This document shows positions 1 to 8,555 of a DNA stretch of 64,000 bases, one piece after another; positions within the stretch are counted from its first letter, which is position 1, and each line of letters opens with the position of its first letter. The translations under genes were made by a program, and so were the position numbers. Source of the stretch: Kordia sp. SMS9 (lineage in GTDB: Bacteria > Bacteroidota > Bacteroidia > Flavobacteriales > Flavobacteriaceae); the NCBI RefSeq assembly GCF_003352465.1, contig NZ_CP031153.1:3462987-3526986 (forward strand), read 5' to 3'. Under the pieces are notes generated by a model. It did not search any database and was not told the origin of the DNA. It saw only the letters and a program-made list of their open reading frames with translations.

Positions 1-377
1 CTTTGGAAATGGGACCATTAGAGTTTAGTGCAGGAAGTCACGAAATTATGGAAGGACGCGAATTATCCATTAGCGATGACAGTGAATCTCAAATTTCACA
101 ACGATTAAAAGTCACCGATTATCAACATGTCATAGCACCTTTTGATGCTGGCGAAATCAGTTTTCACTCAGGTTGGGTTTTCCACAGAGCAGGTGCCAAC
201 ACCACTGATGAAACACGAAAGGTGATGACCATTATTTATATGGATAAAAATATGACGCTCAAAAAACCGACCAATAGTGGACAAAAATCTGATTGGGAAA
301 AATGGTGCAAAGGAGCCGAAATAGGAAAAATTATCAATACATCACTAAATCCTGTTGTGTATGAATCTGATTGTTGA
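1..377 (+). CDS. Phytanoyl-CoA dioxygenase (PhyH) family protein, C-terminal fragment
   Basis: The gene begins before the window; the reading frame is open from the first base to the TGA at 375-377. The visible 124 residues hold the C-terminal half of an Fe(II)/2-oxoglutarate dioxygenase of the PhyH type. The segment GWVFHRAGANTT followed a few residues later by DETRK matches the family's distal metal-ligand His and 2-oxoglutarate-binding Arg, sitting in the usual beta-strand pattern. The proximal HxD motif must lie upstream of the window. The substrate cannot be inferred from this fragment. It is convergent with the transporter gene on the other strand, with only 6 nt between the two stop codons. 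Confidence 0.75.
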   Translation, partial: LEMGPLEFSAGSHEIMEGRELSISDDSESQISQRLKVTDYQHVIAPFDAGEISFHSGWVFHRAGANTTDETRKVMTIIYMDKNMTLKKPTNSGQKSDWEKWCKGAEIGKIINTSLNPVVYESDC

Positions 378-383
378 TAATTT

Positions 384-1808
384 TTAAAAGTGAAACACCA
401 ACGGAATGATAAATTGAAAAAAGAGCACCAACAATACTATAGATAGTATATTCAACAAAAACCCAGCGCGCGCCATTTGCGCAACTTTTACATGTCCGCT
501 CGCAAAAACAATAGCATTTGGCGGTGTTGCCATGGGCAACATAAATGCACAGCTAGAAGCCATCGTTACAGGAATTAAAATATGTAAAAGATCAATATTC
601 AATCCGACTGCGACGCCAGCAACCATGGGCGCAAAAATGGCAACCAACGCCACATTGCTCATCAATTCAGTCATAAACAGCATTACAGCAATCAAAATGC
701 TGCAAATTAATAGAATACTAAAGGTTTTATTCGCGCTTACGACTTCGCCAATCATAGCAATAATACCCACATTAGAAAGTGCACTTGCCAATGCCAATCC
801 GCCACCAAACAAGAGTAATATTCCCCAAGGCAAGCGTTCAGTATCTTTCCACGAAAGTATAGAAGTGCTGTTGTGCGTTGCTGTAAAACAAGCAAATGCT
901 GCTACCATACTAATCGTTGTATCGCTTAATGCTAGATTAGGAAAGAGGCTGTTAAGGTAATTTTTCCCAATCCAAAAAAGAATGGCAAGTATAAAAATGA
1001 TCAAAACAATCACTTCCGACCTGCTAATCTTTCCAAGCTTCTCCATTTCTGAATTTATAATTTCTTTCGATTTTTCAAACGAAGCCAATCGGTTCGGATA
1101 CATCACTTTTGTCAGAACATAATAGATGAAAAATAACATGATAACGGCAAACGGAATGCCAACAATCATCCATTTTACAAAAGAAATACTATAATTATAT
1201 TCGTTTTCCATAAAACCTGCCAACACGATATTTGGTGGTGTACCAATCAATGTTGCAATGCCGCCAACATTCGCCGAATAGGCAATTCCTAACATAATAC
1301 TCAGCGCAAAATTTCGATCATTTTTGGTAAAACCATCCGCATCATCAATCAGTAATTCAATGACAGAGTAGGCAATAGGCAACATGACGACGGTTGTGGC
1401 AGTATTGCTAATCCACATGCTCAAAAAGGCTGTTGCAAGCATAAAACCTAAAATGATTTTATTCGGACTCGTTCCTGTCAATTTGATGATGGATAACGCC
1501 ACGCGTCTGTGCAGGTTTACCTTTTCTAGTGCCAATGCTAAGACGAATCCGCCAAAAAATAGAAAAATAATTGGATGGCCATAATTGACAGCTACTTCTT
1601 TAATCGGCATAATGCCTAATAGCGGGTAAAACGTCAATGGAATAAGCGCAGTCACAGAAATAGAAACCACTTCGGTAATCCACCATAATATCATCCATAA
1701 CGCAATTCCTAAAACTTTATCAGCTTCTGGACTAATGAATTGAAAAGGACTAAAGAAAAATAACAAACAAATTAGTGGACCTAGCGCAAGAATTACTTTT
1801 TTCTTCAT
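384..1808 (-). CDS. DASS/SLC13-family sodium:dicarboxylate-type transporter
   Basis: About 474 residues, very hydrophobic, with 11 or more membrane segments. Family marks are visible: SNTATTVVMLPIA and GTPPN in the first half, and TELMSNVALVAI with ATPPNAIVFASG in the second. These are the paired SNT and TPPN re-entrant motifs that bind Na+ and carboxylate in DASS transporters (CitT, NaDC, VcINDY). It probably imports C4-dicarboxylates, citrate or a similar anion across the inner membrane; the exact substrate cannot be read. I chose the ATG at 1808 (MKKKVILALG). An in-frame ATG at 1847 would add a polar, unlikely 13-residue extension. It is monocistronic and divergent from the gene at 2226. 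Confidence 0.9.
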   Translation of the reverse strand: MKKKVILALGPLICLLFFFSPFQFISPEADKVLGIALWMILWWITEVVSISVTALIPLTFYPLLGIMPIKEVAVNYGHPIIFLFFGGFVLALALEKVNLHRRVALSIIKLTGTSPNKIILGFMLATAFLSMWISNTATTVVMLPIAYSVIELLIDDADGFTKNDRNFALSIMLGIAYSANVGGIATLIGTPPNIVLAGFMENEYNYSISFVKWMIVGIPFAVIMLFFIYYVLTKVMYPNRLASFEKSKEIINSEMEKLGKISRSEVIVLIIFILAILFWIGKNYLNSLFPNLALSDTTISMVAAFACFTATHNSTSILSWKDTERLPWGILLLFGGGLALASALSNVGIIAMIGEVVSANKTFSILLICSILIAVMLFMTELMSNVALVAIFAPMVAGVAVGLNIDLLHILIPVTMASSCAFMLPMATPPNAIVFASGHVKVAQMARAGFLLNILSIVLLVLFFQFIIPLVFHF

Positions 1809-2225
1809 AGAGTTTATAATGATAATCGTAATGAACGATACTTTCAAGAATTTTGATCACTGCAAAATAAAGAAACCAACGCTTTTTTGTATCAAAATTT
1901 TAGTTTTTGTGGGTACATACTAAAAAACGTCATCGTTTTTACACAGATGACGTTTTTCAGTCGTTAAACTAAATATAGTATGTTTGCATGTTTGAATACT
2001 CAAAATAATGATTCAAATATAAGTGTAATGTAGTTTTGTTGTACGCGTATTTCTACCTGTTTTTGGTATGATATGATTAAAATTTTAGTGTTAAGAATAA
2101 TTTCTGCAAGATGTAATTTCAATTTAAACAAAATATTGACATTATTTATAGCCTTACAGATTCTCTAATTAATATTTTCAAAATTTGTTTGAATAAAATT
2201 TATACTTACCTTACCAAAAATAAAA
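1809..2225. other. Divergent intergenic region
   Basis: 417 nt between two divergent genes with no convincing ORF. It is strongly AT-rich, contains one strong hairpin (1923-1957), and should hold promoters for both neighbours. A TAnnTTTG-like box occurs at 2031-2038 on the plus strand, but it lies about 190 nt before the start codon and has no matching upstream TTTG at the expected spacing, so I do not call it as a promoter. Confidence 0.5.
1923..1957. terminator. Strong inverted repeat (hairpin) in divergent intergenic region
   Basis: A perfect 12-nt arm at 1923-1934 (AAAAACGTCATC) pairs with 1946-1957 across an 11-nt loop. It has A-tract/T-tract flanks as in a bidirectional intrinsic terminator, but it sits between two divergent start codons rather than after a gene. 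It may end an unseen short transcript, act as an attenuator for the transporter gene, or be a repeat relic. Confidence 0.5.
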
Positions 2226-3215
2226 ATGATGCGAAATATACTCATACTAACTTTTGTAGTTTTCAACCTTTACTTTAGTGATGCACAAACTATTGAGCGT
2301 CAAGTTGTAGGTTCGGCTGGAACTACTTTTTCGAATGCTTCCACTACTGTAGATTTTACCGTTGGCGAGGTCGTAACCGGTTCAATTTCTAATGGAACTA
2401 CCACACTTTCTCAAGGTTTTCAGCAAGAAGCTGTCAAACTTTCTATTATTGTGAATCCTAAAGTGTTTTTACAAGGAGCAGCACTAAATCCATATACAGG
2501 AGAAGAGTCATTCATGCGAGATGATTTACGTTCAAATAGTCATATTCCAATAACATCACCATATGGAGATGGAAATACATTAGATTCAGGTATTTTGAGT
2601 GTATCTGATCAAAATGCATTGGTTGATTGGGTTTTGGTAGAACTGCGTGATGCAACCGATACTACTCAAATTGTGGCAAGTCAATCTGCTTTGTTGCAAC
2701 GTGACGGCGACATTCTAAATTCATTATATGATACGCTTGAATTTGAAGTAGCATCTGGAGATTATTTTGTGGTTATCAAACATAGAAATCACTTAGCAAT
2801 TATGACTTTAGCAACTGTAGCACTTTCAAAAATTGCAACTACGGTAGATTTCACAGATGCATCAAACCAAATCACCTTTGGAAGCAATGCACAAACTACC
2901 TTTGGAATGCCAACAGGAGTTGTAGCCATGTGGGCAGGAAATGCAAATACAGATACTGTGGTACAATATTCTGGCACAACACCAGATACACCAATTATCT
3001 TATCGGAAGTATTGAATGACCCTGGAAACTTTCTCAACTTTCCAACTTTTTCAATTACGGGGTATAATGTCAACGATGTCAATATGGATGGTGTAGTTCA
3101 ATATTCAGGGGTAAATCCGGATGTACCATCAATTTTACAAAATGTGTTAGCGCATCCAGGAAACTTTCTCAACTTTAGCACATATCAAATTACGGAGCAA
3201 TTGCCTGAAAACTAA
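2226..3215 (+). CDS. Secreted hemagglutinin-like protein with dockerin-like Asp-rich repeats
   Basis: 329 residues starting with a signal peptide (MMRNILILTFVVFNLYFSDAQ, cleavage probably after SDA). The next part (residues about 25-70: VGSAGTTFSNAS, TVGEVVTGSI, TLSQGFQQ) is a module seen at the N-terminus of many Bacteroidota surface proteins. The C-terminal third holds two copies of a loop, NANTDTVVQYSG and NMDGVVQYSG, each followed by a (P/S)-I-L-x-x-VL-x-(D/H)PGNFLNF segment. This resembles dockerin or type-3 calcium loops. No T9SS sorting domain is evident. It is probably an exported Ca2+-binding or adhesive protein of unknown role. It stands alone on the plus strand. Confidence 0.7.
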   Translation: MMRNILILTFVVFNLYFSDAQTIERQVVGSAGTTFSNASTTVDFTVGEVVTGSISNGTTTLSQGFQQEAVKLSIIVNPKVFLQGAALNPYTGEESFMRDDLRSNSHIPITSPYGDGNTLDSGILSVSDQNALVDWVLVELRDATDTTQIVASQSALLQRDGDILNSLYDTLEFEVASGDYFVVIKHRNHLAIMTLATVALSKIATTVDFTDASNQITFGSNAQTTFGMPTGVVAMWAGNANTDTVVQYSGTTPDTPIILSEVLNDPGNFLNFPTFSITGYNVNDVNMDGVVQYSGVNPDVPSILQNVLAHPGNFLNFSTYQITEQLPEN

Positions 3216-3264
3216 ACAGATTTTATTTCTTTAGTGAAGTGCTTAATTTGCTAAAATTTAAACG

Positions 3265-4302
3265 TTAAGTAGTCAACGGATAATAGGTGTCAAGTATGGA
3301 AATTCCCATGACAGCAGGTAAATGAGACGCTTTATGTACGACAATTTCATCGCCTGTATTAAAATTTCCATAAATGGTTTCAGGAACTGCAATAGTTTTA
3401 TACGTTGTAACAAGTTTGTAGGTACTACTTTTGCGTCCATTGTTAGAAATTGTTGTAAAAAGCTTGTCAGTGATGTGTGTTTCAATAACATCTTTTCTGC
3501 CATTATTTATAGTTTTTTTATAATTAACATACAGCGTACTCACTTTGTACAATTGGTATATAAGAATAATTGGAATTGGGAACAAAAACACAATCAATCC
3601 TAATAAATCAACATACATAAGCCCTAAAATTGGGAATGCCATGAAAGCGATTATTGTAAGACGTTTTCGGAGAGCAACTGTATAAAAACCATACATGTTT
3701 TCCTGGTCTTCTCGCGTTAATGGTGCTTGTCTTATTCTCGAATTTGGATATTCATTTCGGTGTAGTTTCGGTGTGTTTCGTACCACTTTGACAGCTTCAC
3801 TTTCGAGTATTTTGTATGATAAAATGGTTTTAGAGTTGGGCGCGACTTCAAAATAAATGGTGTCACCAACTTTAATGCTTGCATACACTGGATATTCAAT
3901 TTTATGTTCTTCACCATTTACCGTCATGTAAAAATAACGCTTTGTGCTAGTTCTGTTAGAGCGTCTTCCACGACTTCCACTACTTGAAGTGTTTGAAGTG
4001 GTTTTTTTAATGTGTAGCTTTTTATCTTCAATAACACCTTCGTAACAGTTTTTAACATCTGCTTTGAGATCTTTGATAAAAATGGACATCATATAGCCAA
4101 CAATTCCCAAAAAGATCAAACCGAAAATACCAAAAATCACTAGTGGAACTGTTCCAAAACCATCTGTTTTTTGAAGAGCATCACGCACTATAAAGTGGTA
4201 CATTCCATAAAAAAAAGCGATGACTATGAGAATAAAACTTGATGTGAACCACAGTTTTCCTTTTAGTTTTTTACGATCTGTTTGAGTAAGTTGTTTTTGC
4301 AT
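3265..4302 (-). CDS. Hypothetical polytopic membrane protein
   Basis: 345 residues, function not recognised. Two membrane segments lie near the N-terminus (about residues 14-36 and 50-73) and two around residues 215-255. A Ser/Arg-rich linker (SSSGSRGRRSNR) precedes a beta-rich soluble region, FYMTVNGEEHKIEYPVYASI followed by GDTIYFEVAPNSK, which resembles the small extracytoplasmic domain of DUF3592-type proteins. The start ATG at 4302 is the first Met of the open frame and gives a basic N-terminus. The neighbours give no clear operon. Confidence 0.7.
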   Translation of the reverse strand: MQKQLTQTDRKKLKGKLWFTSSFILIVIAFFYGMYHFIVRDALQKTDGFGTVPLVIFGIFGLIFLGIVGYMMSIFIKDLKADVKNCYEGVIEDKKLHIKKTTSNTSSSGSRGRRSNRTSTKRYFYMTVNGEEHKIEYPVYASIKVGDTIYFEVAPNSKTILSYKILESEAVKVVRNTPKLHRNEYPNSRIRQAPLTREDQENMYGFYTVALRKRLTIIAFMAFPILGLMYVDLLGLIVFLFPIPIILIYQLYKVSTLYVNYKKTINNGRKDVIETHITDKLFTTISNNGRKSSTYKLVTTYKTIAVPETIYGNFNTGDEIVVHKASHLPAVMGISILDTYYPLTT

Positions 4303-4397
4303 ACGATGAAGCTCATTGATGTAGCTAATGTGGCTTTTTTTAGTGAGAGAAACAATACGTAATGTTGCGTATTTTTAGCATGATATGTTATGCCATA

Positions 4398-7349
4398 TCA
4401 TCGCTTCAATGTAAAATGTCCTGTATACACATTTCCATTCATCGGTCTTTCTACGCGAAACCAGTAATCGCCAGAAGGCATTGGGCGTCCGTTATAGTTT
4501 CCGTTCCAACCGATAGATGCTGGATTTAGTGTGGTGAGGCGTTTTCCATACCGATCAAAAATAAAGATTTGTAAAGAAGGATCGCTGTCTGAAGCTATAA
4601 TTTGCCAATTGTCATTGATGCCATCACTATTCGGTGTGAAAAATCGCGGATAGTTGAGTAAATATGCAGGTTCTGTCACAATTCCACAGTTGTTTTTATC
4701 GCGTACATATACGGTGTATTCGCCAGAAAGTAAGTTTTCAAACAGATTGGAATCTGTATAATTAATACCATCTAAAGAATATTCGTAATCGCCCAAACCT
4801 TCTACTGCGACTAAAATGGTATTTTGAAAATTTGTCCAATCGGTCACGGTCACATCAATACTCAACGCAGGACCAGATTCTATCACGGTAAAGGTTTTGA
4901 CATTGCTACAATCGATAGTTTCGCCCAAAGCGGTATACCTATTTCCAATTTCTACGGTATACGTTCCTGGCGTATCTACCACGATACTTTGAGTAGTTTC
5001 TGAAGTTGACCAATTGTAAAAATCGGCAGGAATACCAGCAGACAAGGTTACAGTTCCATTGGTACATAAATATAACGTTTCATTTTCGTTAATGATGGGT
5101 GTAGCAAGCGCAGTAATTTCAAACTCAACAACATCAAAACAACTGGTATTGGTCGTATCTTCAACACGCGCATATATTTGTTGTGGATTGCTTGTGTTTG
5201 TGTATGAAGTACTGATCGTATTTTCATCCATCATCGCATCTTGTGCGCTGAGATGATAGGTGATTTCGTATGTACCTGTGAGTCCATCTAAAATCTGATC
5301 ATTTTGAGAAGCCAAATTGAAAATTGCTGCATTCGGATCGTCTAAAAAGCTACATTCAAACATGTCGTCTGCTTGATTCGTAATAATTGCAGGTGCAATG
5401 GTAATTTCGAAATCAGTTGTATCAAAACACAACGAGTTGTCAGCAGCTTCAATACGTACGAAAAGTTGTTGCGGATTGTTTATTGTTTGAAAATTTGTTG
5501 GCAACGCACTGATATCATTTGTAGCATCATCTTGCGAAAGATGATAAGTAATTTCAAAATCATTTACAGATTGACCGCCCAATACTTCCGCATCAAATTG
5601 TGCCAAATTTACTACTTCCACACCATCATTACTTTGATCATCACAAAGTTCCACATCATTGACAGTATTCGCAACGGGCAACGGATTTACAATCAGTCGA
5701 AAGCTAGTAATGTCAAAACAATTGCTTTGTCCCGCATTAAACACACGCGCAAAAATTTCTTCATTATTTATAGAATTGTCATACGTTAGCGGCAAACGAT
5801 TTTCATCATTTTCTGCATTTTCGAGCGAAGTATAAAAAGCAACATCAAAGGTTACATCAGATTGCGCACCCAAAGCTTCCATAATTTTTGTGCTTAAATC
5901 GAATGTTTCTATTTGATTATTAGAAAGATCGTCACACAATAAAAAATCAGTGACCGAACTCGCTGTCGGAACTTCATAAATAGTAATATTTTTACTGAAT
6001 TGCCTCATTTCTGCACCAAAATCAATATCAACTGTTATTGTATATGTTCCGATGCTTGAATATGTATGTGAAGGATTTAATCCCGTAGCAGTTGTACCAT
6101 CTCCAAAATCCCATGAAGCAGCAACAGGCGGATCTGTAGTATTCAATGCAAGATTAGTGACATCGCCCAAGCAGAAATTTTCTAGTTGAATTGTAGCTCC
6201 AAAAAAGGATTGTATAAATGTCGGAAGTCCCAATCTACAAGTTCTATTTCCAAGACTGATGGCATCTTCTACATAATTGGCTCCAGTGCCAACTACATCA
6301 GGATTTTCAATAACATCTAAAAATTGACTGCCCGAATTTGCCAAATACAATCGTTCATCATTAGCAACTTGAATGGCGCCAATAAAGCTATTTCCTTCGT
6401 ATAAAATGATACCAGAATTGGTAATATCAGTAGCATTTCCGGCAGTTAAGTCAAACTGATGCACTCGTCCATTTGCGGGACTTATGGGATCGCCAAAATT
6501 TAAGTCAGAAACATATAATAATTCTGCATTTGGCGAAAATTCAATGCCATACGCGCCAGATCCTGAATTTGATTGAAAGAATACATTTTCTATTTTTATA
6601 GGGTTGGAAATGGTGCCTGTCGCATCATCAAAATCAAAAATTTCTACAAAGCTGTTGTTTCCCCATTGTGCAAGTGCAATTTTTTCTCCATTGGAAGATG
6701 TTTTTAAATAGCCAATCGACTCGGCAGAACCACCACTATGTACCGAACCAATATTTTGTGTGATAGCTGTTTCATTGATTCCAGCTACTGTTACTTCATA
6801 AATTAAAAACGTATCATTTTGCCAAGAATGACTCAACACCCAAAAATCGGTTCCGTTGGACTTTTGCACGGCAGTAATTTTTTCCGTAGTTGGCGTGGAA
6901 AGCAGTACATTTTTTATTATGGTCACATCGCCATCGCCATTATTGAGCGTTAAATCGAATTCAGAATAGCGAAGTCCATTGGTTCCTGCGCCATCATCTA
7001 CTGTAAAAATGTAATAGATATTTGAATCGCCTGGTTTTGGAACAATTACAGCGGATTGTGTACTGGAACTATTTCCCATCAAGCCTGTTCCGTTTGGTGT
7101 AACTTGATGATTTTTATCGTATACAAAACTTCCGTCTGTATAAAAAAGTAATTGTCCACTTCCATTGGAAATTGTTGCAACACCTTCGCTGGTACTCAAT
7201 GCACCATCAAGTAAGGCTGTTGGTGGCGATGTACTAAAATCCAATCCTGCTGTATCTCCAAAATACCAATTATTTCCTTCGTTTTGTCCAATGGCAGCCT
7301 GAAGACAAAAAAGCGTTGCACAAAAAATCAGTTTGTAATATTTTTTCAT
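4398..7349 (-). CDS. T9SS type B sorting domain protein with PKD domain
   Basis: 983 residues with an N-terminal signal peptide (cleavage near AAIGQ). The first roughly 390 residues look like a beta-propeller (repeated blades such as GIEFSPNAELLYVSD and IALAQWGNNSFVEI). A PKD domain follows around residues 400-455 (SWDFGDGTTATGLNPSHTYS). Next come several repeated Ig-like units beginning with LCDDxSN and ending with a Cys-containing strand. The last roughly 80 residues form the gliding-associated C-terminal domain (CHU_C type): FFTPNSDGINDNW, then FDRYGKRL, GWNG, MPSGDYWFRV. That domain directs export by the type IX secretion system and is a clear Bacteroidota mark. It is probably a large cell-surface or matrix protein. 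No operon partner is apparent. Confidence 0.9.
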   Translation of the reverse strand: MKKYYKLIFCATLFCLQAAIGQNEGNNWYFGDTAGLDFSTSPPTALLDGALSTSEGVATISNGSGQLLFYTDGSFVYDKNHQVTPNGTGLMGNSSSTQSAVIVPKPGDSNIYYIFTVDDGAGTNGLRYSEFDLTLNNGDGDVTIIKNVLLSTPTTEKITAVQKSNGTDFWVLSHSWQNDTFLIYEVTVAGINETAITQNIGSVHSGGSAESIGYLKTSSNGEKIALAQWGNNSFVEIFDFDDATGTISNPIKIENVFFQSNSGSGAYGIEFSPNAELLYVSDLNFGDPISPANGRVHQFDLTAGNATDITNSGIILYEGNSFIGAIQVANDERLYLANSGSQFLDVIENPDVVGTGANYVEDAISLGNRTCRLGLPTFIQSFFGATIQLENFCLGDVTNLALNTTDPPVAASWDFGDGTTATGLNPSHTYSSIGTYTITVDIDFGAEMRQFSKNITIYEVPTASSVTDFLLCDDLSNNQIETFDLSTKIMEALGAQSDVTFDVAFYTSLENAENDENRLPLTYDNSINNEEIFARVFNAGQSNCFDITSFRLIVNPLPVANTVNDVELCDDQSNDGVEVVNLAQFDAEVLGGQSVNDFEITYHLSQDDATNDISALPTNFQTINNPQQLFVRIEAADNSLCFDTTDFEITIAPAIITNQADDMFECSFLDDPNAAIFNLASQNDQILDGLTGTYEITYHLSAQDAMMDENTISTSYTNTSNPQQIYARVEDTTNTSCFDVVEFEITALATPIINENETLYLCTNGTVTLSAGIPADFYNWSTSETTQSIVVDTPGTYTVEIGNRYTALGETIDCSNVKTFTVIESGPALSIDVTVTDWTNFQNTILVAVEGLGDYEYSLDGINYTDSNLFENLLSGEYTVYVRDKNNCGIVTEPAYLLNYPRFFTPNSDGINDNWQIIASDSDPSLQIFIFDRYGKRLTTLNPASIGWNGNYNGRPMPSGDYWFRVERPMNGNVYTGHFTLKR

Positions 7350-7629
7350 GTATGTACTAAATATAATCCTTATTTCAATTAAAAAAATAGGATATTATGC
7401 TGTTGTTTTTTAGGAATGAAAAAAGAAATTATGGCTAGGCAAACCACATGTTAGGTGTCATTCATGTTTCTTTTTCTTTTCCTACAATGTTTACATTGCT
7501 GTTTGGGGATGAATTTTATTTAAAGATACAAAATACTGTTATATGGAAAGTATTTTTTTGGAAAGATGTACTAGAATTCCTTGAATTGATGTTTTTTAAA
7601 TGTGAAAATTATTGTTTCGAGTTCAGATT

Positions 7630-7986
7630 TTATTCATCATTTTTATATTCGGTTGTTTTAGGAGGAAAATCAAGTTTAATCCGATCAATAATTTTTTCTC
7701 TATGTTGAGCCCATTCTGGATATTCAGTCCATTTTTCTTCAGTTTTAAAAAACAAAACCTTTCTTATTTTTCCAATTAACATTTCTCCGTCAATTTTAAT
7801 GCCTTTCCATTCGTTTCCTATCTTTTCTTGATATGAAATGGCATCTCTTCCAAGCGATCGAATTCTCCATCCTCTTTTAGTATCTTTCGGCTTTATGAAT
7901 AGAAAATAATTCATGAATATTAGTAGTAAAGCCACTACGATGAATGCCACTATGATTCCAATGATATATAAAACTATTTTGATCAT
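7630..7986 (-). CDS. Hypothetical small membrane-anchored protein
   Basis: 118 residues, not recognised. A single strongly hydrophobic N-terminal segment (residues 4-32) is followed by a polar, Lys/Glu-rich domain with aromatic residues (KWTEYPEWAQHREK). The overall shape is of an inner-membrane anchor with a small soluble domain. The 280 nt between this gene's stop and the upstream T9SS gene hold no convincing gene. It stands about 80 nt downstream of the five-gene envelope operon and could be its last member, but that spacing is larger than inside the operon. Confidence 0.55.
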   Translation of the reverse strand: MIKIVLYIIGIIVAFIVVALLLIFMNYFLFIKPKDTKRGWRIRSLGRDAISYQEKIGNEWKGIKIDGEMLIGKIRKVLFFKTEEKWTEYPEWAQHREKIIDRIKLDFPPKTTEYKNDE

Positions 7987-8069
7987 GACCTGTTTTTGTG
8001 ATGAAAGATAACACCGTAAAAACTACCATTTTCTACTAAAAACAGCAAAGTTATGGAAAGTATTTTATA

Positions 8070-8555
8070 TCACTCCAACACCGAATAATATTGCGTGATG
8101 AAACGCACATATACATACGCTGTGTCTGCTTGTACTTTGAAACGTAATTGTTGATTCGCTTTATCATGCCAAAAAATAGTAGAATCCTTCTTATATTTCG
8201 CTTCATCGCCAAAAAATTCTTGCATAATTCCACGTTTGTAACGATCGTCGTATTTCCAAACAATCCAGTTGTCTTCTTCGGAAATATTGCTGTTGGTTGC
8301 TGCCTTTTTTATCGTTTTTCTTTTTTTGATAGAAGCACCATTTTTGAGCGTTTGCCAGTTGTGTAATAGCATGAGCAAACTATCTTTCTTCATTTTCAAA
8401 ATGGTTCGGTTTTGCTCAAAAGCGACATCTTCGTTGAGTTCAATGGTGCTTTTTTCTGCGGAATGACTCCAAAGAATCCAAGTGCCAAAAAGAAGTACCA
8501 TAAAAAATACAATGCTTATGAGTTTGAGTTGTGTATGTTTTGATCGCTTTTTCAT
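8070..8555 (-). CDS. Small membrane-anchored protein, last gene of the VWA/actin-like/PBP operon
   Basis: 161 residues, not recognised. A basic N-terminus (MKKRSKHTQLK) and one membrane segment at about residues 12-32 are followed by a polar extracytoplasmic domain of about 125 residues with many aromatic residues (NWIVWKYDDRYKRG, TIFWHDK). Its ATG overlaps the stop of the giant transpeptidase gene by 4 nt, so the two are probably translationally coupled. By position and topology it could be an accessory subunit of the transpeptidase, in the way FtsL- or FtsB-like bitopic proteins accompany FtsI. This role is inference. Confidence 0.65.
   Translation of the reverse strand: MKKRSKHTQLKLISIVFFMVLLFGTWILWSHSAEKSTIELNEDVAFEQNRTILKMKKDSLLMLLHNWQTLKNGASIKKRKTIKKAATNSNISEEDNWIVWKYDDRYKRGIMQEFFGDEAKYKKDSTIFWHDKANQQLRFKVQADTAYVYVRFITQYYSVLE

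Noticed and set aside
7448..7708. An 86-codon plus-strand frame after the T9SS protein gene
   Set aside because: Phe-rich, overlaps the 118-residue gene on the other strand, and has no family features.
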